From the NCBI GenBank assembly GCA_016717285.1, contig JADKFU010000004.1, forward strand, positions 62,001 to 126,000: a stretch of DNA of 64,000 bases, written 5' to 3'. Both the position numbers and the translations under genes were made by a program. Source of the stretch: Chitinophagaceae bacterium (GTDB taxonomy: Bacteria; Bacteroidota; Bacteroidia; Chitinophagales; UBA10324). Within the stretch, counting starts at the first letter, position 1. Each line of letters starts with the position of its first letter. The notes beneath the pieces are model-generated. The model searched no databases. It had not been told where the DNA came from and was given only the letters and a program-made list of their open reading frames with translations. Below are positions 38,244-45,785 of this stretch, piece after piece.

Positions 38244-40154
38244 CTATAAAACAGAAATGTCGCGAACCATCATCCACTTCTTCCACCAATGCTGAAATAC
38301 AATCAATCCCCAGACACGTGCTGCACTGTCGCCGGGATTGGAAGAGAATAATTGTTGCTTTAGTTGCTGAACGCCTTCGTAATTAAAAATCTGTTGCGAT
38401 TGAATGAAATCCTTTGAGAGATATTCATTTTCTATCAACGATCGCAATTCTGTCGTTAAAAATCCATGCAGCGGAATTTCAAATCCGCGTTTGGGACGGT
38501 GATACAATTCAGCAGGCAAAAATTTTCTGAAAGCATCATGCACGATCATCTTTCTGTAGCGCGCATTTACTTTATAAGCTGCCGGAAGTGAACAGGCGAA
38601 TTCCACTACACGGTAATCTAAAAACGGAGTGCGCACTTCCAATCCGTTTGCCATCGACATGCTATCGACTTTATAGAGCATATCGTTAGGAAGCACCAGT
38701 TGAATATCATTCATCAGCACTTCATTCAAGTCACCTTTTGCTTGGATGTAACGGGTCATTTCCTTTTTCCGTTTGATAAATTCCCGTTCCTCAAAATTTT
38801 CTATCGGAAGAGATTGTGCTTCTTCAGCATTTGCGATTGAACACCACCGCCAATATCGCTCCTGCTCATTCAGTTTCATGCCTTCTGCGAAGCGTTGCAA
38901 TTGACGCATCCGGTTCAAGAATGCATTGTTTCTTGATGCAGTAAATAATTTTAAAAGTGGTCGTGAAGCAGCAACTGCTAATTCTGCAAGTCTTGTATTT
39001 CGGGCACGATATTCTGCCGTGTGTTTTATATAACCTCCGAATAATTCATCGGCGCCATCGCCTGAAAGTGCAACTTTCACCTGCTTACGCGTCAGTTTGC
39101 TGAGCAGGTAAACAGGCAAGGCAGATGAATCAGCAAAGGGTTCGTCAAAATAATCCAGCACTTCAAATAATGATTCATACATCTGATTACGGGAAACAGT
39201 AAATACAGTGTGATCGGTATTGAAATGTTTTGCAACTGCATTCGCATAATTCGTTTCATCAAAAAATCCATCTTCTTTATAACCGATGGAAAATGTTTTC
39301 AAACGACTGGTATGTTTGGCAGCCAGTCCACAAATGATCGATGAGTCAAGACCTCCCGAAAGAAAAGCACCTAACGGCACATCACTGATCAATCGGATGT
39401 GGACTGCCTCTTCGAGCAATTGAAATAACTCCGTTTGCTTTTTTTCATAATCCGGTTTCGAAACAGTGTGTGGCTGATACACAGGAATTGAATAATAAGA
39501 CTGCTGAATAGTTTGATCTCCCTTTTTCCATAAGTAATGGCCGGGCAATAATTTTTTGATGGAAGAAAAAATAGTATCGGGCGCTGGTATATAATTCAAC
39601 TGCAAATATTCCTGCATGGAAACCTTGTCTATTGCTTTTTTCAACGGGAATTGCAGCAATGCTTTTATTTCCGATGCAAACAACAGGCAATTTTCATCTT
39701 CATAATAAAGTAATGGTTTTACCCCGAAACGATCGCGAACCACAAAACAGGTTTTCTCTTTGTTATCATAAATCGCAAATGCAAAAAAACCATTCAGCAC
39801 CGAAAGCATTTCTTTGCCTTGCACCATATACAATCGCAACAGCACTTCAGTATCGGATTGTGTATGGAATTTTTCTCCTTTTGATTCCAGTTGGGCCCTT
39901 AATTCGCGGTAGTTAAATATTTCACCGTTATAAATGATGGTGAACCTTCCGGAATCATCCGTCATCGGCTGGTCTGCTGTTTCGGAGAGATCAATAATGG
40001 AAAGCCGGCAATGACCGAAGGAAACGGTTTCATTGGAAAAAAAATGCTGCGCGTCGGGACCACGGTGATGCAACGTGCTGGCGGCAGCGGACATATATTG
40101 CATCCACTGATTTCCTATACTATTTTTTGCAATCAATCCGATAATCCCGCACAT
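38244..40154 (-). CDS. asnB: Asparagine synthase (glutamine-hydrolysing)
   Basis: 636 residues. The N-terminal class II glutaminase has the nucleophile Cys2 (MCGIIGLIA), the RGPDAQ motif and YNGEIFNYRELR. The C-terminal synthetase has the PP-loop SGGLDSS at residues 266-272 and SGDGADELFGGY. It makes asparagine from aspartate, ATP and glutamine. Paralogues in polysaccharide clusters amidate sugar acids. Its place 424 bp upstream of the glycosyltransferase makes that alternative credible, and sequence alone does not decide. Confidence 0.93.
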   Translation of the reverse strand: MCGIIGLIAKNSIGNQWMQYMSAAASTLHHRGPDAQHFFSNETVSFGHCRLSIIDLSETADQPMTDDSGRFTIIYNGEIFNYRELRAQLESKGEKFHTQSDTEVLLRLYMVQGKEMLSVLNGFFAFAIYDNKEKTCFVVRDRFGVKPLLYYEDENCLLFASEIKALLQFPLKKAIDKVSMQEYLQLNYIPAPDTIFSSIKKLLPGHYLWKKGDQTIQQSYYSIPVYQPHTVSKPDYEKKQTELFQLLEEAVHIRLISDVPLGAFLSGGLDSSIICGLAAKHTSRLKTFSIGYKEDGFFDETNYANAVAKHFNTDHTVFTVSRNQMYESLFEVLDYFDEPFADSSALPVYLLSKLTRKQVKVALSGDGADELFGGYIKHTAEYRARNTRLAELAVAASRPLLKLFTASRNNAFLNRMRQLQRFAEGMKLNEQERYWRWCSIANAEEAQSLPIENFEEREFIKRKKEMTRYIQAKGDLNEVLMNDIQLVLPNDMLYKVDSMSMANGLEVRTPFLDYRVVEFACSLPAAYKVNARYRKMIVHDAFRKFLPAELYHRPKRGFEIPLHGFLTTELRSLIENEYLSKDFIQSQQIFNYEGVQQLKQQLFSSNPGDSAARVWGLIVFQHWWKKWMMVRDISVL

Positions 40155-40357
40155 ATTCAGTGATTCATTAAGCTATGAAAGAAGGAACATGCAAGATAGT
40201 TTTCATGATCCTATTAATTTCAAAATTATAAGAAGCTTCCTGGATGATCTTTGCAGGTAAAAATCAGGAATAATTTAGAGTCATAATCCTGGCAAAGTGA
40301 TTGTCATTTCAGCGGATGGCATTATTTTTGGAAACAAAACATTTAAATCTTTAAAGA

Positions 40358-40801
40358 ATGCAAAAGGAAATCAGGTTAATTACGGTCGGTCTTGTGCTGT
40401 TTGCATCACAGTCATTCGCACAATTGAATCATACAACGGATGTGAAAGTGGAACCTGCTTCTACTGCAGTAGTTTCCGATATGTCAAACACTTCACATAT
40501 TCAACGGGCACCTAACGGAACTGTTATATCGAAAAGCAGATTGCAGCATCGCCGGCAGCTACGTGCGGAAGGACTAAGCGGCAAAGCATACCGTCATGAG
40601 CTTCATGAACGTGTGCATGCTCAAAACGTAGCAAAAAAAGAAGCGCGGATGCAACAGCGGTCCCGTCGTGCCGAACACCATCAGGTAAAAAGCGAAATGC
40701 ATGAAAAGCGCATGGAGCATGCGAGACACCGTGAAATGCAAATGCAGGCTCATCCGCATTCGGAACATATGCGGGCACCGCAACATGCGCACCACCGGTA
40801 A
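40358..40801 (+). CDS. Secreted His/Arg/Met-rich small protein, unknown family
   Basis: 147 residues; signal peptide MQKEIRLITVGLVLFASQ ending SFAQ. The mature part carries 17 histidines, mostly in the second half, among Arg, Glu, Gln and Met (RRAEHHQVKSEMHEKRMEH; MRAPQHAHHR). The middle is predicted helical and highly charged. Metal or polyanion binding in the periplasm is a reasonable guess from composition only. An overlapping frame from 40297 is rejected because it lacks a signal peptide and composition bias. A terminator follows at 40821. Confidence 0.7.
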   Translation: MQKEIRLITVGLVLFASQSFAQLNHTTDVKVEPASTAVVSDMSNTSHIQRAPNGTVISKSRLQHRRQLRAEGLSGKAYRHELHERVHAQNVAKKEARMQQRSRRAEHHQVKSEMHEKRMEHARHREMQMQAHPHSEHMRAPQHAHHR

Positions 40802-40820
40802 TGGTTTTTTTAAATGATTG

Positions 40821-40855
40821 AAAAAGGATATTGCAAAACGCGGTATCCTTTTTTA
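40821..40855 (+). terminator. Intrinsic terminator between convergent genes
   Basis: AAAAAGGATA pairs with TATCCTTTTT around a 13-base loop, followed by TTATTTTA. The symmetric A/T tracts allow it to serve both the His-rich protein gene and the convergent alkyltransferase-like gene, whose stop lies inside it. Confidence 0.75.
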
Positions 40856-41230
40856 TTTTAAAGTTCGCTTTGACTCGCGTTTTCTTACAGGACTTTTCTT
40901 CTTCAATGCTATAGAAGGATCCCAGAATAATTTTTGGAAGTGTTTAATCTTATCATCCATAACCTCAATGCCTTCTGCCTCCAGCAATTCTTCCATCAAA
41001 GTAGGCGATGCAAAATGATGTTTGCCTGTGAGCAAACCATTTCTGTTCACCACTCTGTGTGCAGGAACAGGCGGAGAAGTGGTGCTGCAACTATTCATGG
41101 CCCAGCCGACCATGCGTGCTGAAAGTCCGGTTCCAAGATAATCTGCAATAGCGCCATAACTCGTCACCCTTCCCCGCGGAATTTTTCTGGCAACAACAAA
41201 CACTTTATCAAAAAATGATTCCTTCTTCAT
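40853..41230 (-). CDS. Alkyltransferase-like protein (ATL), MGMT family without the catalytic Cys
   Basis: 125 residues from ATG 41230 (MKKESFFDKVFV). It is the small DNA-binding domain of O6-methylguanine methyltransferases (PRGRVTSYGAIADYLG; ARMVGWAMNS). The active-site PCHR is PAHR here (PVPAHRVVNRNG), so it cannot accept alkyl groups. Proteins of this kind with Ala or Trp at the site bind alkylated bases and pass them to nucleotide excision repair; uvrA is elsewhere in this window. A longer frame from 41278 would overlap trmB and is less likely. Confidence 0.9.
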   Translation of the reverse strand: MKKESFFDKVFVVARKIPRGRVTSYGAIADYLGTGLSARMVGWAMNSCSTTSPPVPAHRVVNRNGLLTGKHHFASPTLMEELLEAEGIEVMDDKIKHFQKLFWDPSIALKKKSPVRKRESKRTLK

Positions 41231-41234
41231 TGGA

Positions 41235-41882
41235 TCATGTATTGAATGAAAACCGAATGTACTTAATCGTTTTGCCATTTGCGAGGTGTTGCTTTTCGTA
41301 AAATGTTTTTACGGAAAGTATTTCATCGGGCAAACCGGAAGCATACAAATCTTCCGTCTGAAATAAAATGTTGCAATTGTGTTTACGAAGGGAGAGCAGA
41401 CTAAACTCATACAATAATTGATCATCCGTTTTCAGATGCAGCATGCCGCCGGGCTGCAGGATTTGCCGATAGCGTTTCAGAAATACTTCGGAAGTGAGTC
41501 GTTTGGTTGCCTTGCTGTTTTCATGGTAAGGATCAGGAAACGTGATCCATATTTCAGCCACCTCACCCGGAACAAAATATTCTGTGATGTGATCAATATA
41601 GGTGCGCAGAAAAGCCACGCTGCGAATATTTTCTTCAAGGGCAGTTTTTGCACCTCTCCAGATTCGCGCTCCTTTTATGTCAATGCCGATAAAATTTTTC
41701 TCCGGAAATTTTTGTGCAAGCGCAATTGTGTATTCTCCTTTTCCACAGGCAAGTTCCAATGTGATAGGTGAAAGGTTTTCGAATACAGATTCGTGCCATT
41801 TGCCTTTCAGCTCCATGCGAAGCTGGAAGACATTGGGAAAGGTTTCAAGTTCTTTTAAACGGATACGTTTTTTCTTTGCCAT
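41235..41882 (-). CDS. trmB: tRNA (guanine-N7-)-methyltransferase
   Basis: 215 residues. The class I SAM-binding motif ELACGKGEYT, FIGIDIKGARIWRGAKTA and the family's WITFPDPYHENSKATKRLTS are present. It methylates G46 in the variable loop of tRNAs. The gene ends 4 bp before the ATG of the alkyltransferase-like gene, so the two are probably co-transcribed. Confidence 0.95.
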   Translation of the reverse strand: MAKKKRIRLKELETFPNVFQLRMELKGKWHESVFENLSPITLELACGKGEYTIALAQKFPEKNFIGIDIKGARIWRGAKTALEENIRSVAFLRTYIDHITEYFVPGEVAEIWITFPDPYHENSKATKRLTSEVFLKRYRQILQPGGMLHLKTDDQLLYEFSLLSLRKHNCNILFQTEDLYASGLPDEILSVKTFYEKQHLANGKTIKYIRFSFNT

Positions 41883-41969
41883 TGATAGAGCAAGCTAAGC
41901 GCTGTAAATAATTTGAAAGCGGCAAAGATAACGGTTCGAAGAAATTTTGCGCAGGAGGTGCCAATAAGG

Positions 41970-42020
41970 AGCTTTCTGAAGAATGGAAAGAAGGTTCGTG
42001 AGGACACCAACTTCAGGCAA
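41970..42020. repeat. 51-bp direct repeat, left copy
   Basis: AGCTTTCTGAAGAATGGAAA followed by GAAGGTT and a GTGAGGACAC core, ending CAGGCAA. It recurs 785 bp downstream with three mismatches, on the far side of the DUF433/DUF5615 pair. Confidence 0.88.
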
Positions 42021-42128
42021 TTGCCTTCGAGTCCGATTTTTAATTGATGGTTTACAGATTATCGCGATTTTTAATCTCCCTTCTTTTACGCCTTCCGAAA
42101 TAAAAATACCTGATAAACCCGAATCATT

Positions 42129-42136
42129 TAACTTTG
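42129..42136 (+). promoter_or_regulatory. TAACTTTG -7 box before the DUF433 gene
   Basis: TAACTTTG fits TANNTTTG and ends 17 bp before ATG 42154, supporting that start over upstream frames. Confidence 0.45.
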
Positions 42137-42153
42137 ATAGAAAGAAGGCAACC

Positions 42154-42384
42154 ATGAATTATCGAGACCGTATTATTTCAGATCCCAAAATCATGCTGGG
42201 AAAACCTGTGATAAAGGGCACAAGAATTACTGTGGAAATCATTTTAAAAAAATTATCCGAAGGAGCTGCCGTAAAAGAAATATTGGAAATGTATCCACAT
42301 TTGCTTGAAGAAGATATATATGCCACTTTGCAATATGCAGCCGAAGTAATTGCTGGTGAAGAGATGATAGCAATCGCACCATGA
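42154..42384 (+). CDS. DUF433 antitoxin-like protein
   Basis: 76 residues with the DUF433 signature: IISDPKIMLGKPVIKGTRIT, then ILKKLSEGAAVKEILEMYPHL, ending in an AALQYA-type helix (ATLQYAAEVIAGEE). The N-terminal part forms a small winged-helix-like DNA-binding fold. DUF433 genes are usually paired with DUF5615 PIN-like proteins and are considered the antitoxin. The stop overlaps the next ATG (ATGA at 42381). Confidence 0.88.
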   Translation: MNYRDRIISDPKIMLGKPVIKGTRITVEIILKKLSEGAAVKEILEMYPHLLEEDIYATLQYAAEVIAGEEMIAIAP

Positions 42385-42714
42385 TTCTTGCGGATGAAAA
42401 TATTCCTGCCAAAATGATTGATGCACTTAGGGCAATTCCGTTTGAAGTTAAAAGTATCAGGTGAAGCAGATGACAAGCTTATTGAATTAGCACAATCTTC
42501 ACAGCTTATTATTCTTACTGAAGACAAGGATTTCGGAGAATGGATATTTGCACATCACATGCAAAGTGCAGGCGTCATTTTTTTACGATATCATTTCAAG
42601 ATGGTTGATACAATTACGGAGCGCGTTATTGAGCTTTTAAAAAGAACTCCGGCGGAACTATATGGTAAGTTCATAACCGTGACCATCAGTAAAATCAGAA
42701 GTAGGGAAATATGA
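42381..42714 (+). pseudogene. DUF5615 PIN-like toxin, frameshifted
   Basis: ATG 42381 gives MILADENIPAKMIDALRAIP, which carries the first PIN aspartate, then FEVKSIR and a stop after 27 codons. The adjacent frame continues as GEADDKLIELAQSSQLIILT, EDKDFGEWIFAH and a normal tail to 42714. One base removed (for example from the AAAA before GTATC) or two added joins them at ~110 residues, the family's length. The start overlaps the DUF433 stop. If the lesion is real the toxin is inactive. Confidence 0.8.
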
Positions 42715-42754
42715 AATTTAGCCTCTTGTTGGTGTTCTTACCACCCACTCGCTC

Positions 42755-42805
42755 AGCTTTCTGAAGAATGGAAAGAAGGTTGGTGAGGACACTAACCTCA
42801 GGCAA
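42755..42805. repeat. 51-bp direct repeat, right copy
   Basis: Matches 41970-42020 except at three positions (C/G, C/T, T/C). Together the two copies bracket the DUF433/DUF5615 module. Confidence 0.88.
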
Positions 42806-43018
42806 AATAGTCATTGGATGACTTGCCCAAACCTTAACTTAATGAAACTGCACTTGAAAGGTCGCAGGGTAATTTTGTTACTTGCATATACTCGAGATTG
42901 GCGCACGACTATCATCAAATGCACAGGATCCTTCATTGAAAATTTGTTAAGCGCACTCATCCATTATGCGTCAACTGGCAGATTCATTAGATTTAGTATC
43001 AACAGTTATTCCGTTTCC

Positions 43019-43047
43019 TTGCAGTTTAACAAAGACTTTTATCTTTG
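43019..43047 (+). promoter_or_regulatory. TTG-N18-TATCTTTG promoter
   Basis: TTG at 43019-43021 and TATCTTTG at 43040-43047 are 18 bp apart, close to the Bacteroidota -33/-7 arrangement. The box ends only 3 bp before ATG 43051, so the transcript would be leaderless or nearly so, or this box serves a different start. Confidence 0.5.
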
Positions 43048-43050
43048 GGC

Positions 43051-44145
43051 ATGAACAAAATTGACAAGCATCCTGATTTTCTGGTGCACACTACATCGCC
43101 TGTAAATGCCGAACCGCCGGCAGCAATATTGCGCGAACATTATATCACTCCTTCAACATTATTCTATATACGTAATCATGGTGAGATTCCTGAAATTGAT
43201 CCAAATACTTTTCGATTGCAGGTGAATGGAATGGTGGAACAGGAGCTTGTATTATCGTTCGAAATGTTAAAGAATGATTTTTCCAAACATACTGTCATGG
43301 CAACGCTGCAATGTGCCGGCAACCGGCGCGATCAGTTGATTGAAGTGGCGCCCATTCCCGGCGAAGTGCCCTGGCAATCAGGAGCCATTGGAAATGAAGT
43401 GTGGAGCGGAGCGCGTTTGAGCGATGTGCTGAAAGCAGCCGGAATAAAAGACGGAGCTGCGTATGTTGAATTTATAGGTGCAGATGATGTATTCCGAAAA
43501 GATGAAAATGTGGGCTTTGGCGGATCTATTCCTATTGAAAAAGCAATCAGTGCAGATGTTTTGCTGGCGTATGAAATGAATGGCAAACCACTCGAACCAA
43601 CACACGGATTTCCTTTACGCACGATTGTGCCGGGTTACATTGGCGCACGCAGCGTTAAATGGTTATCACGAATCACATTGCAGGAAAAGCCTTCCTCCAA
43701 TTATTTTCAATCGCATGCGTATCAGCTTTTTCCCGCACATATCAATGGAGAAAATGTTGACTGGAATGCAGGACTGCAATTGAGTGAGTTGAGCGTTAAC
43801 TGTGTAATTACTTCGCCGCAAAATGGTGAAGCGGTAAACGGGAATTCATTGCTATTGAAAGGATATGCCATGAGTGGTGGCGGAAGAAAAATTTCACGCG
43901 TAGATGTTTCCGTAAATGGCGGACAAACATGGATGATGGCCAGTATTACACATGGTGATCATCCGTGGGCCTGGACTTTCTGGGAAGTTCCGGTGCAGTT
44001 GCCAACAGGTCAGCATGAAATTATTGCACGTGCCATTGATTCATCCTGCAATTCTCAACCTGAAGATGCGAAGCATGTATGGAATTTCAAAGGATACATG
44101 AATAATGCCTGGCACAGAATAAAACTGGAAATAAAGGGAGCCTGA
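43051..44145 (+). CDS. Sulfite-oxidase-family molybdopterin enzyme
   Basis: 364 residues from ATG 43051. Mo-cofactor domain with the molybdenum-ligating Cys88 in ATLQCAGNRR, plus GFPLRTIVPGYIGARSVKWL. The C-terminal dimerisation domain follows (NSLLLKGYAMSGGGRKISRV, then VSVNGGQTW). No signal peptide or haem domain is present, so it resembles the cytoplasmic or haem-less forms. Likely reaction is oxidation of sulfite to sulfate with an unknown electron acceptor. A sulfurtransferase gene lies convergent 70 bp away, consistent with sulfur metabolism. Confidence 0.9.
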   Translation: MNKIDKHPDFLVHTTSPVNAEPPAAILREHYITPSTLFYIRNHGEIPEIDPNTFRLQVNGMVEQELVLSFEMLKNDFSKHTVMATLQCAGNRRDQLIEVAPIPGEVPWQSGAIGNEVWSGARLSDVLKAAGIKDGAAYVEFIGADDVFRKDENVGFGGSIPIEKAISADVLLAYEMNGKPLEPTHGFPLRTIVPGYIGARSVKWLSRITLQEKPSSNYFQSHAYQLFPAHINGENVDWNAGLQLSELSVNCVITSPQNGEAVNGNSLLLKGYAMSGGGRKISRVDVSVNGGQTWMMASITHGDHPWAWTFWEVPVQLPTGQHEIIARAIDSSCNSQPEDAKHVWNFKGYMNNAWHRIKLEIKGA

Positions 44146-44215
44146 TCATTGTAACTATTATCCCGACAAAATGGTAAAGTTTACAAACGTGAAACTTCAC
44201 AAATTTATTCACGGT

Positions 44216-45079
44216 TCAATCCTTTTCATTTGCAACAGGTAAATCATTACGCGACCATTCACTCCACGAACCGACATACAGATTCGCACCAGATATTCCG
44301 GCCTGTTCAAGCGCCAACAATGTATGACAACCAGTTACACCGGAGCCACAATGAACAATTACTTTATTTGGATCATGGTCACCGATAACAGATTTATAAA
44401 TCGCTTGCAGTTTTTCTGCCGGAAGAAATTTTCCATCCGGTGAAAGATTTTCCAGGTAGGGAACATTTACTGCATTTGGAATGTGACCCGCAATCAAATC
44501 TATCGGTTCACTTTCACCAAGATACCTGTATGCTTCGCGCACATCAATGATCAGAAACCCTGCATCATGCGTTGCATTGGTTACTTCATCAAGATCAACA
44601 GTGGGCAGTTGCCAATCATTAACAGGATAATCTGCAACAGTAACAGTTTCTGTTATTTCATTTGTAATTGGAACGCCAGCTTCGATGGCCGCTTTCAATC
44701 CTCCATCAAGCACCTGAATAGTAGTATGTCCGACTGCTCTCAGCATCCACCAGAATCTTGCAGCAGCATTGGAGCCGCTTTTATCGTCATAAACAACTAC
44801 ATATGATGCAGGAGTTATACCAAGTGTTCCCAATAATTTTGCGAATTGCTGAAGTGCAGGCAATGGATGGCGGCCACCATTCGCAGCATTCAAAGGTTTT
44901 TGAGCAAGGTCGTTATCGAGGTCAACATGCAATGCACCTTTGATGTGTTGAGCAGCATACCGTTCAAATGCATCTTTACCGCTTTGTGCATCCACTATCA
45001 CAAGTTCAGGTGCATTTATTTTACTCAGTAATGCTGCAGCGCTGATGAGCGGAAGCATTTTATTTGTGGCAGTTTCCAT
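44216..45079 (-). CDS. 3-mercaptopyruvate/thiosulfate sulfurtransferase
   Basis: 287 residues, two rhodanese domains. The N-terminal domain is inactive, and the C-terminal domain has Cys244 in HCGSGVTGCH. CG[S/T]GVT loops are typical of 3-mercaptopyruvate sulfurtransferases (SseA), whereas thiosulfate-specific rhodaneses have CRxGVT. LIIDVREAYRYLGESEPIDL and AGHIPNAVNVPY also fit. It moves sulfur from mercaptopyruvate to thiols or cyanide in the cytosol. Confidence 0.92.
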   Translation of the reverse strand: METATNKMLPLISAAALLSKINAPELVIVDAQSGKDAFERYAAQHIKGALHVDLDNDLAQKPLNAANGGRHPLPALQQFAKLLGTLGITPASYVVVYDDKSGSNAAARFWWMLRAVGHTTIQVLDGGLKAAIEAGVPITNEITETVTVADYPVNDWQLPTVDLDEVTNATHDAGFLIIDVREAYRYLGESEPIDLIAGHIPNAVNVPYLENLSPDGKFLPAEKLQAIYKSVIGDHDPNKVIVHCGSGVTGCHTLLALEQAGISGANLYVGSWSEWSRNDLPVANEKD

Positions 45080-45158
45080 TTTCTAAAGTTATATTTTTTC
45101 AGGTATGAAAAAGGAAAAACCGAACTTGCTGTTCCAACTTTTAAACCTGATCTCCTTC

Positions 45159-45683
45159 ATGAATAAAGAAGTCATTATCCGGCAACTCAAAGTCAATCAT
45201 CAATCATTCGTTGATCAGATTGTATCGTTGAATGAGACCGCATTTAATTTTTCAAAGGAAGGAAAATGGAATGCAGGCCAGACACTTGATCACCTGGCAC
45301 GTGCTGTTTCAACATTGCGTTTGGCCATGTTACTGCCGAAACAAGTGTTTGCCTTATTGTATGGAAAGGCCAATCGTCCATCGAAAGATTATGAAGGGCT
45401 TGTTGCGAAGTACCAACAAAAACTTGCAGCCGGCGGGAAAGCACATGGAAGATATCTGCCGGTAAACATTCCGTTCAATAAAAGAAAAAAGAACGCTGAT
45501 GCACTTCAAAAATCAGTGATTACTATTTGCAGACGATTAAATGGTTATTCGGAAACAGCACTTGATACTTATATTCTTCCACATCCTTTGCTCGGGAAAA
45601 TTACCATGCGTGAGATGATGTATTTTACGATTTATCATGCGCAACACCACCTGCAGATTGTGAAGAGAGATCTTGCAGGATAG
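45159..45683 (+). CDS. DinB/DUF1569-like four-helix protein
   Basis: 174 residues from ATG 45159 (MNKEVIIRQL); the upstream in-frame ATG at 45105 would add a tail overlapping the divergent promoter region. The family's helix with the first metal histidine is in GQTLDHLARAV, and the C-terminal pair in TIYHAQHHLQIVKR. DinB-like proteins are metal-binding, often thiol-dependent enzymes; the substrate is unknown. Confidence 0.82.
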   Translation: MNKEVIIRQLKVNHQSFVDQIVSLNETAFNFSKEGKWNAGQTLDHLARAVSTLRLAMLLPKQVFALLYGKANRPSKDYEGLVAKYQQKLAAGGKAHGRYLPVNIPFNKRKKNADALQKSVITICRRLNGYSETALDTYILPHPLLGKITMREMMYFTIYHAQHHLQIVKRDLAG

Positions 45684-45785
45684 CAGGGTAAGAGTAATTT
45701 AGGTGCTTGGGATAAAATGTTTTACACTTCTAACTTTTAAACAGCTTCAGGAAAAATGCTTTCCTTAGTAAGGTCATTCCTATAA

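Larger units (their letters stand above)
42715..43050. other. Intergenic region after the DUF5615 gene
   Basis: About 336 bp containing the right copy of the 51-bp direct repeat and the promoter of the next gene. A frame at 42818-43054 has no coding signature. Confidence 0.45.

Noticed and set aside
41235..41278. Longer ATL start at 41278
   Set aside because: It would overlap trmB by 44 bp and add residues not seen in the family; ATG 41230 gives the standard N-terminus.
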